A DNA stretch of 64,000 nucleotides, taken from contig NZ_FRCC01000001.1 in NCBI RefSeq assembly GCF_900142775.1, positions 310,001 through 374,000 on the forward strand. The letters are read 5' to 3'. The notes under the pieces were generated by a model. That model saw only the letters and a list, made by a program, of their open reading frames with translations. It was not told the DNA's origin and did no database searches. Positions within the stretch are counted from its first letter, which is position 1. Every line of letters begins with the position of its first letter. This DNA is from Flavobacterium flevense (GTDB lineage Bacteria; Bacteroidota; Bacteroidia; Flavobacteriales; Flavobacteriaceae). Below, one piece after another: positions 8,790 through 17,916 of this stretch. The translations under genes were made by a program, and so were the position numbers.

Positions 8790-10199
8790 TTATTTTACCG
8801 GAAATTTAAAATATTCCTTTGCGTTACCGTAGCTAATGTCTGAAACCATTTTTCCAATCCATTCCATTTCAGAAGCCGGTAATTCACCTCTTTTTATTTC
8901 GTCTCCTAAAAGATTACAAAGAATACGTCTAAAATATTCGTGTCTTGGGAAAGACAAGAAACTTCTGGAATCCGTCAACATACCTACAAAACAGCTAATC
9001 AAACTCATGTTAGACAATGCGTTTAATTGTTTTGTCATTCCGTCTTTTTGATCTAAAAACCACCATCCTGAACCAAATTGTACTTTTCCTCTAACACTTC
9101 CGTCGTTAAAGTTACCAATCATAGTGGCCATAACTTCGTTGTCAGCCGGATTCAGGTTATAAATAATAGTTTTTGTCAATTTATCTTTCGAATCCAAAGC
9201 ATTTAAGAAAGCCGATAATTTTTGAGCCTGTGGATAATCTCCAATAGAATCCCAACCTGTATCAGGTCCTAAAATACGGTGCATACGTGCATTGTTGTTT
9301 CTCAAAGCTCCTAAGTGAAATTGTTGAACCCATCCAAATTCATGGTACGTTTCACACAAGAATACTAAGATAGCACTTTGGAATTTCAATGCTTCTTCAT
9401 TGCTGATAGCCTGATTTTCTCTTTTCTTTTTGAAAATAGCATTTACTTCGCTTTCGGTATAGTTTTCGAAATAAATTTGATCTAATCCGTGGTCACAAAG
9501 TTGGCAACCATTAGCATTAAAATATTCAATTCTATTTCTCAATGCCGCACATAAGTCAGCATAAGTATTGATAGCAACAGAAGCTTTTTGACCTAAAATA
9601 TCCAGATAATCATTGTAACCATCGTTGGCAATTAAAATCGCTTTGTCAGGTCTGAAGGCCGTACTTACTGTAGTTTTAAAATCACTTTTAGCTAATTGCT
9701 CGTGAAAATCTAAACTATCAATTGGATCTTCGGTAGTACAAACTAATTCAGCATTTACTTTACGCAACAAGTTTCTGGTGCTGTATTCAGCAGAATTTAC
9801 TTTAGCCGAAGTTTCATCGTAAATTCTTTCCGCTGATTTTTCGTTTAATAAATCTGTAATATCAAAATAACGAGCTAATTCTAAATGCGTCCAGTGGTAC
9901 AAAGGATTACGCATCGTATAAGGAACTGTTTTTGCCCAGTTCAAAAATTTATCTTTATCAGAACCATTTCCTGTAACAAATTGTTCATTGATCCCTAAAG
10001 TACGCATCGCACGCCATTTATAGTGATCTCCTTTAATCCAAACATCAGTAATGTTGTTAAAGATTTTATCTTCGGCAATAAACTGAGGATTCAGGTGATT
10101 GTGGTAATCAATAATCGGTTGGTTTTTAGAATAATTATGGTATAATTCTTCTGCGAATTTATTTTCTAATAAAAAGTTATCGTTTATAAAAGTGCTCAT
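8790..10199 (-). CDS. uxaC: Uronate isomerase
   Basis: 469 residues, the standard UxaC length. It is a TIM-barrel metal enzyme of the amidohydrolase superfamily with the early metal motif DYHNHLNP and later TDSRSFLSFPRHEYFRR, which is diagnostic for the family. It interconverts D-galacturonate with D-tagaturonate and D-glucuronate with D-fructuronate. It is therefore the single entry point for galacturonate from region 1 and for glucuronate from the inositol oxygenase and alpha-glucuronidase of the downstream cluster. It lies 18 bp downstream of kduD. Confidence 0.95.
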   Translation of the reverse strand: MSTFINDNFLLENKFAEELYHNYSKNQPIIDYHNHLNPQFIAEDKIFNNITDVWIKGDHYKWRAMRTLGINEQFVTGNGSDKDKFLNWAKTVPYTMRNPLYHWTHLELARYFDITDLLNEKSAERIYDETSAKVNSAEYSTRNLLRKVNAELVCTTEDPIDSLDFHEQLAKSDFKTTVSTAFRPDKAILIANDGYNDYLDILGQKASVAINTYADLCAALRNRIEYFNANGCQLCDHGLDQIYFENYTESEVNAIFKKKRENQAISNEEALKFQSAILVFLCETYHEFGWVQQFHLGALRNNNARMHRILGPDTGWDSIGDYPQAQKLSAFLNALDSKDKLTKTIIYNLNPADNEVMATMIGNFNDGSVRGKVQFGSGWWFLDQKDGMTKQLNALSNMSLISCFVGMLTDSRSFLSFPRHEYFRRILCNLLGDEIKRGELPASEMEWIGKMVSDISYGNAKEYFKFPVK

Positions 10200-10217
10200 T
10201 ATAGTTTACTTAAAATA

Positions 10218-11009
10218 TTAATCTTCGTTTGATGGTTTTCCAATAGTAGCCAGAATTCCGCCATCAACATATAAAATATGACCGTTTACAAAATCACTCG
10301 CCTTAGACGATAAAAAGATAGCCGCTCCGGCTAAATCTCCCGGATCACCCCATTTAGCTGCCGGTGTTCTGCTGATGATAAAATCGTTAAATGGATGTCC
10401 GTCTACTCTGATTGGTTTGGTTTGCTCTGTAGCAAAATATCCGGGACCTATTCCGTTAATCTGAACATTATATTTAGCCCATTCGGTCGCCATGTTTTTA
10501 GTCAGCATTTTCAAACCACCTTTTGCAGCAGCATAAGCCGAAACTGTATTACGACCTAATTCGCTCATCATCGAGCAAATATTGATGATTTTACCAGCTC
10601 TTCTTTCGATCATTCCTTTAGCAACATGCTTAGAAACAATAAACGGACTTACTAAATCAATATCAATTACTTCTCTGAAATCAGCAACTTCCATATCAAT
10701 TAACGGAATTCTTTTAATAATTCCGGCATTGTTAATTAAGATATCGATGGGTCCCACTTCGCTTTCAATTTTTGCAACAGCTGCTTTAACTTCCTGCTCT
10801 TCGGTTACATTAAATTTATAACCTACCGCATTAATTCCTTCGCTTTTAAGTGCCGCTACAGCGTCATCAATTTTTTGCTGAGATGAATTTCCGTTAACAA
10901 CAATTGTTGCTCCTGCTTCACCTAAACCTTTAGCCATTGCCATTCCCAGTCCGTGTGTACTTCCTGTAATAAGGGCAACTTTGCCTTTTATATCAAATAA
11001 ATTTATCAT
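10218..11009 (-). CDS. kduD: 2-dehydro-3-deoxy-D-gluconate 5-dehydrogenase (SDR)
   Basis: 263 residues, classical short-chain dehydrogenase. The NAD site is TGSTHGLGMAMA, followed by NNAGI, catalytic Ser in CSMMSELG and YAAAKGG (Tyr/Lys), and a C-terminal YVDGG. It starts 4 bp after kduI, and that pairing makes KduD the best assignment among SDRs. It reduces 2,5-diketo-3-deoxygluconate (DKII) to KDG with NAD(P)H. Confidence 0.9.
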   Translation of the reverse strand: MINLFDIKGKVALITGSTHGLGMAMAKGLGEAGATIVVNGNSSQQKIDDAVAALKSEGINAVGYKFNVTEEQEVKAAVAKIESEVGPIDILINNAGIIKRIPLIDMEVADFREVIDIDLVSPFIVSKHVAKGMIERRAGKIINICSMMSELGRNTVSAYAAAKGGLKMLTKNMATEWAKYNVQINGIGPGYFATEQTKPIRVDGHPFNDFIISRTPAAKWGDPGDLAGAAIFLSSKASDFVNGHILYVDGGILATIGKPSNED

Positions 11010-11013
11010 GTTT

Positions 11014-11850
11014 TTATCTTAAATCCGTAATTTTACAAACATCCATATCTCCGTAATCCAGATTTTCACCGGCCATACCCCAAATAAAAGTATAATTTGA
11101 AGTTCCTGAGCCTGAATGGATAGACCACGGTGGAGAAATTACTGCCTGATGATTGTTCATCCAGATATGTCTTGTTTCCTGTGGTTGTCCCATAAAATGA
11201 CAAACAGCCTGATTTTCAGGAATATCTAAATAGAAATAAACTTCCATACGACGATCGTGAACGTGAGCCGGCATAGTATTCCACACACTTCCCGGACGCA
11301 ATTCAGTCATTCCCATTTGCAATTGACAAGTGGTAACCACACTTCCAATAATCATTTGATTCACTGTACGGTGATTAGCCGTTTCCATAGAACCTAATTC
11401 TAATTTATTAGCTTCCGCTAAACTTACTTTTACCGTTGGGTAAGTAGTATGAGCCGGAGCTGAATTGATATAAAATTTAGCCGGGTTTTTAGGATCAGCA
11501 CTTTTAAAAATCACTTCTTTATTTCCGCTTCCAACATATAAGGCATCTTTAAAACCTAATTCATAAGAAGTTCCTTCAACAACAACAGAACCATCTCCTC
11601 CTACATTGATAATTCCTATTTCTCTTCTTTCCAGAAAATAACTCGATTTTAGAGGATCAATAGTTTCTAAAACTAAATCTTTAACAGGCACAGCTGAACC
11701 TGCAATATAACGGTCATAATGAGAATACGTTAACACGATCTCATTTTCCTGCATTAAATTGTCAATTAAGAATTCTTCTCTTAATTGTTGGGTATCATAT
11801 TTCTTAACGGCATCAGGACTTGATGCATATCTTGAACTGTATTTTGTCAT
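11014..11850 (-). CDS. kduI: 5-keto-4-deoxyuronate isomerase
   Basis: 278 residues, identical in length to the E. coli protein. It is a cupin-type isomerase with the metal-binding pattern MPAHVHDRRMEVYFYLD followed by HIWMNNHQAVISPPWSIHSG. It converts 5-keto-4-deoxyuronate (from unsaturated galacturonate released by GH105) to DKII for KduD. It is first in the kduI-kduD-uxaC-kdgK-kdgA run and has a consensus -7 element and a LacI operator just upstream. Confidence 0.95.
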   Translation of the reverse strand: MTKYSSRYASSPDAVKKYDTQQLREEFLIDNLMQENEIVLTYSHYDRYIAGSAVPVKDLVLETIDPLKSSYFLERREIGIINVGGDGSVVVEGTSYELGFKDALYVGSGNKEVIFKSADPKNPAKFYINSAPAHTTYPTVKVSLAEANKLELGSMETANHRTVNQMIIGSVVTTCQLQMGMTELRPGSVWNTMPAHVHDRRMEVYFYLDIPENQAVCHFMGQPQETRHIWMNNHQAVISPPWSIHSGSGTSNYTFIWGMAGENLDYGDMDVCKITDLR

Positions 11851-11867
11851 AATAATATTCGTTTTAA

Positions 11868-11887
11868 TGTAATCGATTACAAAGGTA
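11868..11887 (-). promoter_or_regulatory. LacI operator and -7 element of kduI
   Basis: TACCTTTG (minus strand, 11887-11880) is a full match to TAnnTTTG and overlaps by 2 bp the palindrome TGTAATCGATTACA (11868-11881), which ends 18 bp before the kduI start. The geometry is nearly the same as at GH28 and exuT. Confidence 0.78.
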
Positions 11888-11958
11888 TTAATTTAATTTA
11901 TTTTTTATATGTTTTTATTAAAAACAACTTTTTTATAAAAGTTAAAAAAAATGAAAAA

Positions 11959-11982
11959 GCCCTCTTGCGTACACAAGAGAGC
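11959..11982 (-). terminator. Intrinsic terminator of exuT
   Basis: The stem is GC, a mismatched C/A pair, then CTCTTG paired with CAAGAG around a 6-nt loop. It lies 8 nt beyond the exuT stop and is followed on the minus strand by a T-rich tail (TTTTTCATTTTTTT). It separates exuT transcription from kduI. Confidence 0.75.
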
Positions 11983-11990
11983 TCATTTTT

Positions 11991-13436
11991 TTACAAATCA
12001 GTTATTGGTGCATATTTAGGCACTAATGATTTCATAACTGTCCAGCCTATCAGATAACACACCGCACAAATGGAGAAGATGATAAAGTAACCCGCTTCAA
12101 TTCCGTGGAAACCCATAAAATCCATTTCGCTGTTCTTACTATAATCAAATAAAACTCCTGAACCTTTATTAATAACTGTAGAACCAATTCCTCCGGCTAA
12201 ACCACCAATACCTGTTATGGTAGCAATCGCTTTTTTAGGAAACATATCTCCTACAGTTGTAAAAATATTTGCTGACCATGCCTGATGTGCCGCACCTGCA
12301 ATACCAATAATTATTACCGGTAACCAGTAACTAATATGACCTAATGGTTGCGCCACCAAAGCCAATAATGGGAAAAATGCAAAAATCAACATCGCTTTCA
12401 TCCTTCCTTCGTATGGATTCATTCCTTTTTTATCTACAAAATAAGTTGGTAACCAACCACCAATAATAGACAATAAAGTTATCATATACAATACAAATAA
12501 TGGAAATGCTGCTTCAGTAGAATCCATTCCGTATACTGAACTTAAGTAAGCCGGTGTCCAGAATAAGAAAAACCACCAAACTCCGTCAGTCATGAATTTC
12601 CCAAAAGCAAAAGCCCATGTTTGTTTGTATTTAAAACAATCTTTAAAAGTAACTCTTGTGGCTGTTTCCGGAACATATCCAGCTAATTTACTATCTGCAA
12701 TAACGTCCTGTTGAATATATTCTAATTCTGCCGGACTCACTTTGGAATGATTTTCCGGTTTATCATACATAAAAACCCAGAATCCCATCCAGATAAAACC
12801 TAAAGCTCCAATGATAATAAAAGACATTTCCCATCCGTATGCTTCTGCAATAAAAGGAATTGTTATAGGTGCTGCCAATGCTCCAACAGTAGCACCTGCA
12901 TTAAAAATACTGGTAGAAAATGCTCTGTCCTTTTTAGGAAAATATTCGGCAGTTGTTTTAATTGCTGCAGGAAAGTTTCCGGCTTCCCCTAAGGCAAGAA
13001 CAAAACGGGCAAAAATAAACAGAGTAACACTCACATTAATTACTAAACCTGTATCGTTAATGGTTTCAATAATATCTTTAGCACCTTCGAATCCAACAAA
13101 CCAATTTCCGGTAATAATTCCGGAAGTTGCAATTCCGGCAAAAGCATGTAAACAAGCACCTATTGACCAAATACCAATCGCCCAAAGAAATCCTTTTTTA
13201 GTATCCATCCAGTCCACAAACTTCCCGGCAAACAATAAAGACACTGCATAAAAAATAGAAAATAAGGCTGTAATATTTCCGTAATCATTATTTGTCCAGT
13301 GAAATTCAGGAGCTATAAAATCACTCCATGTTAGAGAAAGAACCTGCCTGTCTAAATAATTTATAGTTGTTGCGAAAAACAGTAAAGAACATATTGTCCA
13401 GCGATAGTTTCCAACAGCTTTGTTTGTTTGGTTCAT
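11991..13436 (-). CDS. exuT: MFS hexuronate transporter (ExuT type)
   Basis: 481 residues with about 12 predicted membrane helices. The start NYRWTICSLLFFATTINYLD leads to LDRQVLSLTW, the signature of the anion:cation symporter/ExuT group of the major facilitator superfamily, and the GEAGNFPAAIKTTAEYFPKK segment is also typical. It would import galacturonate and glucuronate across the inner membrane by proton symport. It has its own LacI operator and a terminator, so it forms a monocistronic unit within the regulon. Confidence 0.88.
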   Translation of the reverse strand: MNQTNKAVGNYRWTICSLLFFATTINYLDRQVLSLTWSDFIAPEFHWTNNDYGNITALFSIFYAVSLLFAGKFVDWMDTKKGFLWAIGIWSIGACLHAFAGIATSGIITGNWFVGFEGAKDIIETINDTGLVINVSVTLFIFARFVLALGEAGNFPAAIKTTAEYFPKKDRAFSTSIFNAGATVGALAAPITIPFIAEAYGWEMSFIIIGALGFIWMGFWVFMYDKPENHSKVSPAELEYIQQDVIADSKLAGYVPETATRVTFKDCFKYKQTWAFAFGKFMTDGVWWFFLFWTPAYLSSVYGMDSTEAAFPLFVLYMITLLSIIGGWLPTYFVDKKGMNPYEGRMKAMLIFAFFPLLALVAQPLGHISYWLPVIIIGIAGAAHQAWSANIFTTVGDMFPKKAIATITGIGGLAGGIGSTVINKGSGVLFDYSKNSEMDFMGFHGIEAGYFIIFSICAVCYLIGWTVMKSLVPKYAPITDL

Positions 13437-13592
13437 AATTAAAATGTTTATAATAAAGTTAAAATTAAATATTCCTGTTAAATTAATAAATTGACCGCCA
13501 GTATTTTAAAGAAAAAAAGCACTTGAAAATGCTAAAACAAAACACAAGTTGTTGATAATCAATTGATTAAATGAATAATTAGCTAAAATAAA

Positions 13593-13637
13593 TGTAATCG
13601 ATTACACAAATATAATCCTTAATAAGAAAACAACAAA
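13593..13637 (-). promoter_or_regulatory. exuT promoter with LacI operator
   Basis: On the minus strand TTTG (13637-13634), a 19-nt spacer and TATATTTG (13614-13607) match the Bacteroidota -33/-7 consensus. The palindrome TGTAATCGATTACA (13593-13606) follows directly. A second palindrome, TAATCAATTGATTA (13556-13569), lies further downstream and may be a degenerate site. The start codon is 157 bp below the operator. In the rest of the 426-bp gap (13437-13862) I see only AT-rich sequence and a weak TTGGTA/TACCAA inverted repeat near 13793-13816. Confidence 0.8.
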
Positions 13638-13862
13638 TATTTTATACTAAATTTCAAAAAACTAACAAATTTAAATACTTTTTATAAAAAAAAGATTCTT
13701 AATTTAAATATTTGCTAATATATGTATTAAATAATAAAATCAGCCTCTGAAAAAGAGCAAAATTATATCAAACTTTGATTTTTATTGAATTTTTGGTAAA
13801 AATGAAATTGTACCAAGAAAAATTTAAAGGCAACTTACCGATTCTTTTAAATAATCAAAATG

Positions 13863-16800
13863 TTACTTAATTAAGCGGCTTGGAGAGTAACCAAATTGCT
13901 TTTTAAAACAACGGCTAAAATATAACGGATCATTAAAACCTACCTGATCTGCAACTTCAGAAACATTATGGGTTTTTAATTTTAATAACTGAGCCGCTTT
14001 TTTCAAGCGTACGGTTCTTATAAACTCATTAGGAGATAAATCCGTTAAGTGTTTAATTTTTCGATACAACTTAGACGAACTCATTCCTAATTCAGAACAC
14101 AGAAAGTTAGTGGTAAGTTCTGTATCACTAATATTTTTTTCGATTAAATCAGTAATATTCGAAATTAAATCAATATCCAGCTGAGAGTGAGTCAATGTAG
14201 AAACATCAGTTTCGACTTCGCCAGAGAATTTTTGTTTTAATTCGCTACGGGTTTTTATAATATTGTCTATTCTGGTTTTTAACAAAGAAGGATCAAAAGG
14301 TTTCACCATGTACCCATCAACTCCTAAACTGTAACCTTTCATTTTATTTTCATTTTCAGATAAGGCTGTTAACATAATGAGTGCCGTATGGCTAATATTT
14401 TCATCACTTTTTAAGGCTTCCACAAACTGAAATCCTCCCATAACGGGCATCATAGCATCAACTACGCAAAGTGCGGGTTTGATTTTTCTGCAAAGGTTTA
14501 ATCCTTCATAACCATTTTCAGCCTGATGTACCTTATAAAACTCTGACAAATAATCGGATATAAAGAAGCGAAGCTCCGCATTGTCTTCAATAATTAAAAT
14601 ATTCTGTTTGAGCTCTGTACTTTGAGGGGCTTTTTTAGTTTTATCAATTGCGGTATATGCTATTTCTGGCTCTTTGTATTCGATATCAAAAACTTCCGAT
14701 TTTTTATAGCTGCTTTTAGTTATAGGTAATTCCAGCGTAAAAACACTTCCTTTGGCAGGAGCACTTTTAAGCTTCAATTTACCTCGGTGTACTTCAATTA
14801 AAGAAATTACCAGTGACAAGCCTATTCCGGAACCTGTATTGTTTTTTTTGCTTGTTTTAACCTGATAAAATCTGGAGAATATTTTTTCCTGACTTTCTAC
14901 AGGAATCCCTACTCCGTCATCGCTTACCTCAACAATTAATTTGGTTACTCCGTCTTCTTCTTTGGTACCAATATACAAATCGACATTGCCATAATTACTT
15001 GTAAATTTTAAAGCATTAGAAAGTAAATTATATAAAATTTTATGGTATTTATCAATATCTATCCAGCCCTGAATACTTTCATTTTCATAGTTAAAATGAA
15101 AGTTAATATCTTTTTCCTGAGCTAATTGCGTAAAGGAATCAAATACGGTTTGGGTATTGGCAACAATTTCAGTTTTAGACACTTTTAGTTTTAATTCTCC
15201 GGATTGTGCTTTTCTGAAATCTAAAATCTGATTTACTAATAACAGCAACCTGCTGGCATTTTGATAAATAAGATAAAGCTTGGTTTTATCATAATCAGAG
15301 CCCTCATTTTGTTCTAATAATTGTTTGGCAGGCCCTAAAATTAAGGTTAAAGGTGTTCTTAATTCATGCGAAATATTGGTAAAAAACTCTAACTTTTCGT
15401 TAGACAAGCGTTCGTCACTATCGCGTTTTACTCTTTCTAATAAAAGAGCTTGTCGGAGTTTAATACGGGATTTTATTTCTTTTCTAATATAATAGGAAGA
15501 CACCGAAAGAATCATAATCACTAAAAGAAAAATCTTAGTATTAGTCCAAAAAGGAGATAAAATAGTGATATTATAAGCCGTTGTTTTACTCCAGATTCCG
15601 TCACTGTTTTGTGCCCGGATTTTAAAAATATATTCTCCCGGATTTAAGTTGGTATACTGAATCGTTCTTGCATCGCTGTTAGTAGTAATCCATTCTTTAT
15701 CAAAACCTTCTAACATATACTCAAATTTATTGAGTCTTTCGTTAGTATAAGAAGGAGCTGAAAACTGAACTGAAAAATTTCGGTTGTTGTAATTAAGCTC
15801 AATCTTTTTATCGGTATTAATATCTTTAGTAAACGGAATTTGTCCGTTGATTTCTACTCCGGCAAATACTTCTTCATTTTGAACCTTAAACTCCGTAATT
15901 ATCGGTGGAGGTGAAATTTTATTTTCTTTAATGTTATCTGTAGAAAAATAAATGATTCCGTTTTTGCCCCCTAAATAAATAGTCGAATTGTTTAAACTGT
16001 AAAACCCTTTAGAACTAAAAACATCTAACCGGTTACCACTATCTATATTATAAATATTTATTTTTTTGGATTTTCTTTTATACCTGGCTACACTATTATT
16101 ATTGATATTCAACCATAAATAGCCGTCATTATCCATTTCTAAATCGGTAACCCATTTACCATAAAGCTCTTTTGGTTCTAAAATGGGAACAAAATTATCT
16201 TTTTTAGCATCATAAATTCCTATTCCTTTTACTGTTGCAACCCAGATATCTCCATTGGTATCAATGAGAAGATCACTCACATGATTAGCAGGCAAACCTG
16301 TTTTTTCATTGTCTCCTTTCCAATACACCTTAACCGCCTTCGTTTTTAAGTTATACTTTACAACACCTGTTTCTGTTGCAAACCATAAATTGCCAAAACG
16401 GTCTTTCTTTATTTTATTAATTTGAAAATCGGGTAATAAAACGCCTTTTGGAACTTTAACTTCGAATGTTTTAGGATTTACAATCACCGCTCCTTCGCCA
16501 AAAGAACCTACCACCAACGAATTTTCATCGGAAACTAAAAAAGAAATCACAGGGGAGTTTCTCACACCCACATCGACTAATCTGGAACTATTGGTCAAAT
16601 AATTATACACCAATACCTTACCATTCCATAAACCACAATAAAATATCTTACCGTCATTAGAATAAATACTGGCAATATCGTTTTTGTCATTATACAACGG
16701 TACAAATGCCTTATCCTTAGAAATAAATAATCCGTTGTATCTTGAAGCCGCAATCACATTACCATTATAGGTTTTAGCAAAACCTCTTATATTGGGTTTT

Positions 16801-17891
16801 TGATTGTCATTATACAATGAAATATCCTTATTAATCTTAAATTGATTTCCATAAGGATTGTATTTATCCAGACCGTCTTCGGTACCTACCCACAACACAC
16901 CTGATTTATCAAAATAAAGCGAATTCACGATATTACCTACTAAAGAATTCTCATCAGTAAGTTTAGAAAAATAACGCTGAAATTCTCCCGTCGCCACATC
17001 CTCTAATTGGTTACAGACCAAAAGTCCTCCTAAGGTTCCTAACCAATATTTCCCATCAGGAGCCTGAGCAATCGAAATAAAATAAGGTCCTAATTTATTT
17101 CTTAAAACAGCATCTTCAATGTATAAATTCTCAAAGATATTTTTGGATTTATTCAACTTATAAAGCCCTTCTCTGGTACCCACAAAAATATCCGACTTTA
17201 CATCTTCATATATAAAATTGATATAAGGATTTTTTTGATTCGAATTAGGAATTGACAACGTATAAGTAGTTGTTTTTATAATCTCCCCTTTTGGCCCTAA
17301 GATAATTTTTGCTACCGATCCTGTTCCAAAACTCCCAACCCAGATATTCCCTTTCTTATCTTCAAAAATTTCTTTGATATAATCAAATCCTTTAATAGTA
17401 ACTCTGGAAAAACGCTGCGTATTAGGATAATAAATGGCGAGTCCCTGACTCATAGTACCCACCCAGACTTTTTTAAATTTATCTACCAGTACCGAACGGA
17501 TTTCATCTTCAGGCAGGCTGTTGAAATTGTTTTTTTCATTAAAAAAAGTAGTAAAAACATTGGTATCCATCTGATAAAGAGTAAGCCCTTTTCTGGTTCC
17601 AATCCATAAATTATTAGCGTCTTTATCCAGTTCTAATGCGGTAATATCATCATTGTATATTTTGTTTTTACCAAATTCCGAACTCATGTAGGTTTTGAAC
17701 TGATACCCATCAAAACGGTTTAGTCCAAAAAAAGTACCCAGCCACATAAACCCATGCTCGTCCTGAACAATATGCCTTACCGAATTATACGAAAGTCCAT
17801 TGTTCTCATTATAATGTTCAAATTTTATGTTCTGTCCCAAAACAGACAGGCAAGTAAACAGAATGAAAACTATAAATAATTTAAGTTTCAT
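13863..17891 (-). CDS. Hybrid two-component system regulator (HTCS)
   Basis: 1342 residues. Order: signal peptide (1-19); a periplasmic sensor of repeated propeller blades (about 20-690, motifs such as GFMWLGTFFGLNRFDG and VWVGTEDGLDKYNP); Y_Y_Y domain (about 700-780); one membrane helix (about 785-805); histidine kinase with phospho-acceptor in ISHELRTPL (near 840) and ATPase GIGLSL; receiver domain with VVDAMMPVMGG (Asp near 1144); and a C-terminal AraC-type helix-turn-helix ending GYSPSRLIK. Such proteins sense an oligosaccharide in the periplasm and activate their linked utilisation locus. It is the last gene of the minus-strand cluster headed by susC. The 21-bp direct repeats before susC and the inositol oxygenase gene suit its AraC domain; that link is inferred. 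Confidence 0.95.
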   Translation of the reverse strand: MKLKLFIVFILFTCLSVLGQNIKFEHYNENNGLSYNSVRHIVQDEHGFMWLGTFFGLNRFDGYQFKTYMSSEFGKNKIYNDDITALELDKDANNLWIGTRKGLTLYQMDTNVFTTFFNEKNNFNSLPEDEIRSVLVDKFKKVWVGTMSQGLAIYYPNTQRFSRVTIKGFDYIKEIFEDKKGNIWVGSFGTGSVAKIILGPKGEIIKTTTYTLSIPNSNQKNPYINFIYEDVKSDIFVGTREGLYKLNKSKNIFENLYIEDAVLRNKLGPYFISIAQAPDGKYWLGTLGGLLVCNQLEDVATGEFQRYFSKLTDENSLVGNIVNSLYFDKSGVLWVGTEDGLDKYNPYGNQFKINKDISLYNDNQKPNIRGFAKTYNGNVIAASRYNGLFISKDKAFVPLYNDKNDIASIYSNDGKIFYCGLWNGKVLVYNYLTNSSRLVDVGVRNSPVISFLVSDENSLVVGSFGEGAVIVNPKTFEVKVPKGVLLPDFQINKIKKDRFGNLWFATETGVVKYNLKTKAVKVYWKGDNEKTGLPANHVSDLLIDTNGDIWVATVKGIGIYDAKKDNFVPILEPKELYGKWVTDLEMDNDGYLWLNINNNSVARYKRKSKKINIYNIDSGNRLDVFSSKGFYSLNNSTIYLGGKNGIIYFSTDNIKENKISPPPIITEFKVQNEEVFAGVEINGQIPFTKDINTDKKIELNYNNRNFSVQFSAPSYTNERLNKFEYMLEGFDKEWITTNSDARTIQYTNLNPGEYIFKIRAQNSDGIWSKTTAYNITILSPFWTNTKIFLLVIMILSVSSYYIRKEIKSRIKLRQALLLERVKRDSDERLSNEKLEFFTNISHELRTPLTLILGPAKQLLEQNEGSDYDKTKLYLIYQNASRLLLLVNQILDFRKAQSGELKLKVSKTEIVANTQTVFDSFTQLAQEKDINFHFNYENESIQGWIDIDKYHKILYNLLSNALKFTSNYGNVDLYIGTKEEDGVTKLIVEVSDDGVGIPVESQEKIFSRFYQVKTSKKNNTGSGIGLSLVISLIEVHRGKLKLKSAPAKGSVFTLELPITKSSYKKSEVFDIEYKEPEIAYTAIDKTKKAPQSTELKQNILIIEDNAELRFFISDYLSEFYKVHQAENGYEGLNLCRKIKPALCVVDAMMPVMGGFQFVEALKSDENISHTALIMLTALSENENKMKGYSLGVDGYMVKPFDPSLLKTRIDNIIKTRSELKQKFSGEVETDVSTLTHSQLDIDLISNITDLIEKNISDTELTTNFLCSELGMSSSKLYRKIKHLTDLSPNEFIRTVRLKKAAQLLKLKTHNVSEVADQVGFNDPLYFSRCFKKQFGYSPSRLIK

Positions 17892-17916
17892 AGAAAAGTC
17901 TGGTTTTGGACCAATT

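Noticed and set aside
12811..13251. 146-codon open frame opposite exuT
   Set aside because: It mirrors membrane-helix codons of exuT on the other strand; no promoter and no recognisable domain.
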